DNA of 10,614 nucleotides, from NCBI GenBank assembly GCA_025963265.1, contig JAOPUY010000374.1:1-10614 (forward strand). Reading direction: 5' to 3'. The DNA is from Frankiales bacterium. Its GTDB lineage: Bacteria; Actinomycetota; Actinomycetes; Mycobacteriales; Jatrophihabitantaceae. Numbering within the stretch: position 1 is the first letter of the stretch; each line of letters begins with the position of its first letter. Position numbers and translations under genes: made by a program. Below the pieces are notes generated by a model that worked only from the letters and a program-made list of their open reading frames with translations, had not been told where the DNA came from and ran no database searches. This document shows positions 7,209 to 10,614 of this stretch, piece by piece.

Positions 7209-7346
7209 AATAACGCGGCGGCTCCGGGCCGTTGGGACCGAGTGCTGTAACCGCCGTCAGCGCGGCCGCGGCGCGGGACGGTCCGCGTCCGCCGCGCCCG
7301 GCGGCACCGAGAACGAGTTCACATCCGGCAAGAGAACTGGCTTATC

Positions 7347-7358
7347 AACATGAATGTT
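7347..7358. promoter_or_regulatory. Palindrome just upstream of the MFS start
   Basis: AACAT and ATGTT form a perfect five-base inverted repeat around a two-base centre, lying 8 bases before the MFS ATG in a locally A/T-richer patch. It could be an operator for a TetR- or MarR-type regulator of the exporter, but no regulator gene lies in the window and the arms are short. Confidence 0.3.
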
Positions 7359-7370
7359 TCGCCATCATGA
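7350..7370 (+). promoter_or_regulatory. Possible six-codon leader ORF overlapping the MFS start
   Basis: An ATG at 7350 opens a six-codon frame encoding MNVSPS whose TGA (7368-7370) overlaps the MFS ATG (7367-7369) as ATGA. This geometry would allow translational coupling or leader control of the exporter, and the ATG lies inside the palindrome. No good Shine-Dalgarno sequence precedes it; a weak AAGAGAA lies about 13 bases upstream. It may be chance. Confidence 0.2.
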
Positions 7371-8884
7371 CCGCGCCCGCATTCCTCCGGCACCAGTTAG
7401 AAACCGCCCGCACCCGTCCGGCCGGACTGGTGCTGTTAGTCGTGTGCGTGGCCCAATTCATGGTCGTGCTCGACATCAGCATCGTCAACGTCGCGCTACC
7501 CGACATGCAGACCGACCTGCACATGAGTCAGAACGGCCTCGCGTGGGTGCTCAACGCCTACACCCTGACCTTCGCCGGCTTCCTGCTGCTGGGCGGCCGT
7601 GCGGCCGACCTCTGGGGACGGCGACGGCTGTTCCTCATCGGGGTCGCCGTGTTCTCGTTGACCTCGCTGCTCGGCGGCTTGGCCCAGACGGGTGGCGAGC
7701 TGATCGGAGCCCGCGCGCTGCAGGGCCTCGGGGGCGCCATCCTGTCACCGGCGACGCTGACCATCCTCACCACCACCTTCACCGACCCGAAGGCCCGCAC
7801 CCGCGCCCTGGGGCTGTGGAGCGCGGTCGCTGGCGCCGGCGGCGCCACCGGCGTACTGGCCGGCGGCGTGCTGACCGACCTGCTCTCCTGGCGGTGGATT
7901 CTGTTCATCAACGTGCCGATCGGCATCGCGGTGCTGGCGGTGGCTCGGTTCGCGATCGTCGAGTCCCGCGCTGAAGGCGAGCGCCCGACGCTGGATTGGC
8001 TGGGATCCCTCACGGTCACGGGCGGCCTGGTCGCGCTGGTGTACGGCATTGTGGAGACTGACTCCCACTCCTGGGGCTCGCCCTTGGTCGTGATCTGCCT
8101 GCTCGTCGGCATCGCCCTCATCGTGGCCTTCGCCTTCGTCGAGAGCCGCCACCCGCATCCGCTGGTACCGCTTCGACTCTTCCGCTCGCGGGCCCTCACC
8201 GGGGCGAACTTGATCATGATCATGATCGGGTCGGTCATGTTCTCGCTGTTCTTCTTCCTCTCGCAGTTCTTGCAGGACGTGCAGGGCTACAGCCCGCTGC
8301 GGGCCGGCTTCGCGTTTCTTCCGATGCCGCTGGCCATCATCGTCGGCACCCAGCTCTCGTCCCGGATCGTGGCCCGGGTGGGCGCCCGTCAGCTGCTGAT
8401 CATCGGCCCGCTGATCTCCGCCGTCGGCCTACTGCTGTTGTCTCGGCTGCACGCTGACAGCTCCTACTTGCTGCACATCGGCATCCCGGGAGCGATCATC
8501 ACCTTCGGCATCGGAATGTCCTTCGTGCCCGTGACGCTCTCGGCCACCAACGGCGTCGACCGCCGAGACGCCGGGTTGGCCTCGGGCCTGATCAACACGA
8601 CACGCCAAATCGGCGGTTCGGTCGGGCTGGCGGCGCTGCTCACCATCGCCGCGTCCGGCAGCCACTCGGCCGTGGCGTCCGGGGCGGCCGCGGCTCAGAC
8701 CGCGGGCTACGCCCGGGCCTTCGCCGTTGCCGCGGCGCTGCTGGTGGTCGCGGCGCTCATCTCCGCCGTCCTGTTGCCCGCCCAGGGCAAAGCCGGCCAG
8801 GCTGGCATGGCCAGCGGGGCCGCGGCCGAGGGGTCAGGCGATGCGGCGGAGCCGAACCACGCGCCGGTGGTGGCAATCGACTAA
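7367..8884 (+). CDS. DHA2-family MFS multidrug exporter (14 membrane helices)
   Basis: This 505-residue membrane protein belongs to the drug:H+ antiporter-2 group of the major facilitator superfamily (EmrB/QacA type), which exports drugs, toxins or metabolites using the proton gradient. The visible motifs are LDISIVNVALP (35-45, motif D1), GGRAADLWGRRR (76-87, motif A), GARALQGLGGA (114-124, motif B), a motif C region with GAGGATGVLAGG (156-167), and SWRWILFINVPIG (174-186), which is strongly typical of the family. Hydrophobic segments continue to about 470, consistent with 14 helices. They are followed by a short Ala/Gly-rich cytoplasmic tail. The frame is open back to a TTG at 7232, but that Pro/Arg-rich stretch does not resemble the family, so I use the ATG at 7367. 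No strong Shine-Dalgarno sequence is seen. The gene is converging with the LLM gene and no regulator is adjacent, so substrate and induction are unknown. Confidence 0.93.
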   Translation: MTAPAFLRHQLETARTRPAGLVLLVVCVAQFMVVLDISIVNVALPDMQTDLHMSQNGLAWVLNAYTLTFAGFLLLGGRAADLWGRRRLFLIGVAVFSLTSLLGGLAQTGGELIGARALQGLGGAILSPATLTILTTTFTDPKARTRALGLWSAVAGAGGATGVLAGGVLTDLLSWRWILFINVPIGIAVLAVARFAIVESRAEGERPTLDWLGSLTVTGGLVALVYGIVETDSHSWGSPLVVICLLVGIALIVAFAFVESRHPHPLVPLRLFRSRALTGANLIMIMIGSVMFSLFFFLSQFLQDVQGYSPLRAGFAFLPMPLAIIVGTQLSSRIVARVGARQLLIIGPLISAVGLLLLSRLHADSSYLLHIGIPGAIITFGIGMSFVPVTLSATNGVDRRDAGLASGLINTTRQIGGSVGLAALLTIAASGSHSAVASGAAAAQTAGYARAFAVAAALLVVAALISAVLLPAQGKAGQAGMASGAAAEGSGDAAEPNHAPVVAID

Positions 8885-9000
8885 GCGCCGGTCAGCGGCC
8901 GGCCAGCCTGGTCGGCCGCCGACCAGCCCAGTCAGGGGCCGACTAGCCCAGTCAGGGGCCGACTAGCCCAGTCAGCGGCCGACTAGCCCGGTCAGCGACC
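8885..9000. repeat. 20-base-period degenerate tandem repeat between convergent genes
   Basis: About six units in a 20-base register cover the gap between the MFS stop (8882-8884) and the LLM stop (8992-8994). Units at 8921-8940, 8941-8960, 8961-8980 and 8981-9000 are close copies built on GACTAGCCCAGTCAG followed by SGGCC. Those at 8885-8900 and 8901-8920 are more diverged. Each unit carries GACT and AGTC in inverted order, so small hairpins can form at many positions, and CTAG gives a stop codon on both strands. The last unit encodes the stop and final residues of the LLM gene. Confidence 0.8.
8908..8926. terminator. Likely bidirectional hairpin terminator
   Basis: CTGGTCGG (8908-8915) and CCGACCAG (8919-8926) pair perfectly as an eight-base GC-rich stem around a three-base CCG loop, 24 bases after the MFS stop. 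No T-run follows on either strand. That is common for actinobacterial terminators but leaves the call unproven. It lies inside the tandem repeat, in the right place to stop both convergent transcripts. Confidence 0.5.
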
Positions 9001-9894
9001 GGCGGGCACGATGGGCTTGAGCTGAGTCACTAATTCCGCGACCAGCTCGAAGCTCGCCTCGTCGGCGACGTTGGGCATGCTCACCAGGGCCTCGTCGATG
9101 CCGAGCGAGGCCAACTCGGCGAAGCGCTCCACCGCCTGGTTGACGGTGGAGGTCCCGTTCGCGCCGTCTCGTGAGAGGGCGACCCGGCCTAGGGTCGTCT
9201 TCTCGATCTCGGCGTAGTCGCGGCCCAGTCGTTCGCAATGCGCCTTGAGGACGTCGAGCTTGTGGCTTACGCCGTCGCGGCCCATCTCGAAGATGTTGCA
9301 GGCGTCGGCGTACTGGGCCACCATCCGCAGCGTCTTCTTCTCACCGGTGCCGCCGATGAGGATCGGCGGGTGGGGGCGGCTCAGAGCCTGCGGCGAGTTC
9401 AGCGGCCGCTGCAGTTGGTAGTGCTCGCCCTCGAAGGCGCTCTCATCGCCCTGCCACATCTGCTGCGCGAGCCGCACCGCCTCTTCCAACCGCTCAAAGC
9501 GCTCGGACATCGGCGGGAACGGCACGCCCAGGCCGAGGTGCTCCTGCTCGTTCCAGGCCGCGCCGATGCCCAGGTAGGCCCGGCCACCGGAGAGCACGTC
9601 GAGGGTGGTGACCGTCTTGATCAGCAGCCCCGGGTGACGGTAGGTGACCCCGGTGACCATGGTGCCGAGCTTGATCCGCTCGGTGATGGCCGCCGCGAAG
9701 GCGAGCGCGGAGTAGCCCTCCAGCATCTCGTTCTCGGGTGGGCCGACCATCTCGATCTGGAAGAAGTGGTCCATCACCCAGAAGCTGTCCATGCCGCTGG
9801 CGTCGGCGGCGCGGGCGATGCGGGCGAAGGTTGGACCAAGACTCGACGGCGGACCGGACCAGGTGAAGCTGGGAACTTGCAAACCAAGGCGCAT
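8992..9894 (-). CDS. LLM-class F420-dependent oxidoreductase, Rv1855c-like
   Basis: This is a 300-residue luciferase-like (TIM-barrel) oxidoreductase, which in this branch is expected to use the deazaflavin F420 for hydride transfer. The N-terminus MRLGLQVPSFTW, then FWVMDHFFQ (38-46), LGTMVTGVTYRHPGLLIKTVTTLDVLSGGR (76-105), GIGAAWNEQEH (109-119), GVPFPPMSERFERLEE (123-138) and RPHPPILIGGTGEKKTLR (173-190) match the Rv1855c subgroup of probable F420-dependent oxidoreductases as I know it (TIGR03560). The substrate of this subgroup is not established to my knowledge. The frame stays open upstream to 10359, but that part is antisense to the phosphofructokinase end or simple repeat, so the ATG at 9894 is the start. 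AAGG lies too close to the ATG to be a good ribosome site. CAGAAT six bases upstream might serve a leaderless start. The stop lies in the tandem repeat. Confidence 0.93.
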   Translation of the reverse strand: MRLGLQVPSFTWSGPPSSLGPTFARIARAADASGMDSFWVMDHFFQIEMVGPPENEMLEGYSALAFAAAITERIKLGTMVTGVTYRHPGLLIKTVTTLDVLSGGRAYLGIGAAWNEQEHLGLGVPFPPMSERFERLEEAVRLAQQMWQGDESAFEGEHYQLQRPLNSPQALSRPHPPILIGGTGEKKTLRMVAQYADACNIFEMGRDGVSHKLDVLKAHCERLGRDYAEIEKTTLGRVALSRDGANGTSTVNQAVERFAELASLGIDEALVSMPNVADEASFELVAELVTQLKPIVPAGR

Positions 9895-9922
9895 GCCTTG
9901 ATTCTGCACGACGCCGAGGCCG

Positions 9923-9957
9923 CTCGGGTCGGCCCGGCCCCTCGGGTCGGCCCGGCC
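9923..9957. repeat. Two-copy 18-base-period GC-rich repeat
   Basis: CTCGGGTCGGCCCGGCC occurs exactly twice, at 9923-9939 and 9941-9957, with a one-base C spacer, followed by a decayed GGTCGGTCG. It lies in the 109-base gap between the phosphofructokinase stop and the LLM start on the minus strand, about 30 bases upstream of the LLM ATG. It has some internal self-complementarity (GGCC and CCGG), but I cannot assign it a role. Confidence 0.65.
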
Positions 9958-10003
9958 GGTCGGTCGTGCCGCGCGATTCGGACGCGCTCTGGCCGGCGCA
10001 GCC

Positions 10004-10614
10004 TCAACCGAATTGAGCGGGCTGACCAGTGGTCTCCAGGACGGACAGCCATAAGTCGCCGTTCGGATCGACTTGGTTCCGACTGGCCGTGGCCAGCGAG
10101 ATGGGCAGGTGCACGAACCGCCCGTGCCAGCGGCCGACCACCATCGCCGTCCGGCCGGCCATCGCCGCATGGACCGCGGTTTGCGCCAGCCGCAAGCAGT
10201 ACACCGCGTCGTAGGCGTTGGCCGCGACGCTGCGAATCGCGTAGCCCGGGTCGACGTAACGCAGGCTGAGCTCGGTGCCCGCCTGCCGGAAATGGTGACC
10301 GATCCGGTCCCGTAGGAGCTGCCCGATGTCGGCCAGCCGCGCGTTTCCGGACGGGTCACGGCCGCCGTCGGTCTGCAACAGATCCTGCCCGGCGCCCTCG
10401 GCCACCACGACCACGGCGTTGCCGGCCCGGTTCACCTGAGCCCGGAGCTGGCTCAAGAAACCCCGCTCGCCCTCCAACCGAAAGGGCACCTCGGGGATCA
10501 GGACGAAGTCGACGTCGTGGTTGGCCAGGGCGGCGTAGCTGGCGATGAACCCGGAGTGCCGGCCCATCAACTTCACCAGCCCTACGCCGTTCGGGGTGGA
10601 ACTCGCCTCCGTCT
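10004..10614 (-). CDS. 6-phosphofructokinase, C-terminal part (5' end outside window)
   Basis: These are the last 202 or so codons of a phosphofructokinase-family enzyme, which phosphorylates fructose 6-phosphate to the 1,6-bisphosphate in glycolysis. The frame is open to the window edge. The first visible residues TEASSTPNGVGLVKLMGR contain the conserved MGR sugar-phosphate-binding motif, followed by HSGFIASYAALA. Further on come IPEVPFRLEGE with the family glutamate, VVVVAEGAGQ, DPSGN, and LRYVDPGYAIRS with a conserved arginine. This order, with the EVPF.LEG and VAEGAGQ.LL segments, is closest in my recollection to the plant-type group of phosphofructokinases rather than to the short bacterial PfkA. 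The residues that decide ATP or pyrophosphate use lie upstream and cannot be seen. The sequence ends in WLSVLETTGQPAQFG. The LLM gene follows 109 bases downstream on the same strand; a functional link is not evident. Confidence 0.92.
   Translation of the reverse strand, partial: TEASSTPNGVGLVKLMGRHSGFIASYAALANHDVDFVLIPEVPFRLEGERGFLSQLRAQVNRAGNAVVVVAEGAGQDLLQTDGGRDPSGNARLADIGQLLRDRIGHHFRQAGTELSLRYVDPGYAIRSVAANAYDAVYCLRLAQTAVHAAMAGRTAMVVGRWHGRFVHLPISLATASRNQVDPNGDLWLSVLETTGQPAQFG

Noticed and set aside
7232..7366. Upstream extension of the MFS frame from a TTG
   Set aside because: The 45 residues are Pro/Ala/Arg-rich and precede the normal first helix; the ATG at 7367 gives a standard DHA2 N-terminus.
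8885..9000. CRISPR array
   Set aside because: Units are only 20 bases, contiguous and degenerate, with no unique spacers and no cas genes nearby.
9238..10269. 343-codon plus-strand open frame
   Set aside because: It is antisense to the LLM and phosphofructokinase genes, has composition typical of a shadow frame in GC-rich DNA, and shows no recognisable motifs.
9895..10359. N-terminal extension of the LLM oxidoreductase frame
   Set aside because: It covers the repeat gap and the antisense of the phosphofructokinase end; LLM proteins of this group start at MRxGLQ, which is at 9894.

Overview
The window is about 70% G+C. It is densely packed with short-gap and overlapping genes, uses GTG as well as ATG starts, and encodes an F420-type luciferase-like oxidoreductase of the Rv1855c group. 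This points to an Actinomycetota chromosome. I could not identify the genus. I see no phage, insertion sequence, CRISPR array, tRNA or rRNA.

Layout. Positions 1-4927 form one tightly spaced plus-strand run: the 3' end of a glucose-6-phosphate dehydrogenase gene, then a 1050-residue double FtsX-type ABC permease starting on the very next base after the stop, then two different ABC ATPases, each joined to the previous gene by a 4-base ATGA overlap. The three ABC genes look like one complete exporter with one two-module permease and an ATPase pair. Nothing in the sequence gives its substrate. Positions 5006-6533 hold two minus-strand genes: an alpha/beta hydrolase with an intact Ser-Asp-His triad, and a small Cys-rich protein resembling an HNH fold that lacks the usual catalytic DH pair. 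A divergent Nudix hydrolase (6604-7146) and a DHA2-type 14-helix MFS exporter (7367-8884) follow on the plus strand. The right end returns to the minus strand with an F420-dependent LLM oxidoreductase (8992-9894) and the C-terminal part of a 6-phosphofructokinase that resembles the plant-type sugar kinases (10004 to the window edge). Both cut-off end genes belong to central sugar metabolism.

Intergenic structure. The most distinctive non-coding signal is short degenerate tandem repeats in three intergenic gaps. One is a 20-base-period array (8885-9000) between the convergent MFS and LLM genes, with an 8-bp-stem hairpin inside it. Another is an 18/14-base-period array (4941-5031) between the convergent ABC and HNH-like genes. 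The third is an 18-base-period duplication (9923-9957) between the PFK and LLM genes. The first two run into the 3' ends of minus-strand genes, so the repeat sequence encodes their last residues and stop codons. A small palindrome and a six-codon mini-ORF overlap the MFS start and may be regulatory.

I see no clear undescribed defence or mobile system. The items most worth a second look are the convergent-gene repeat arrays, the HNH-like protein, the zwf-exporter coupling and the MFS leader region.
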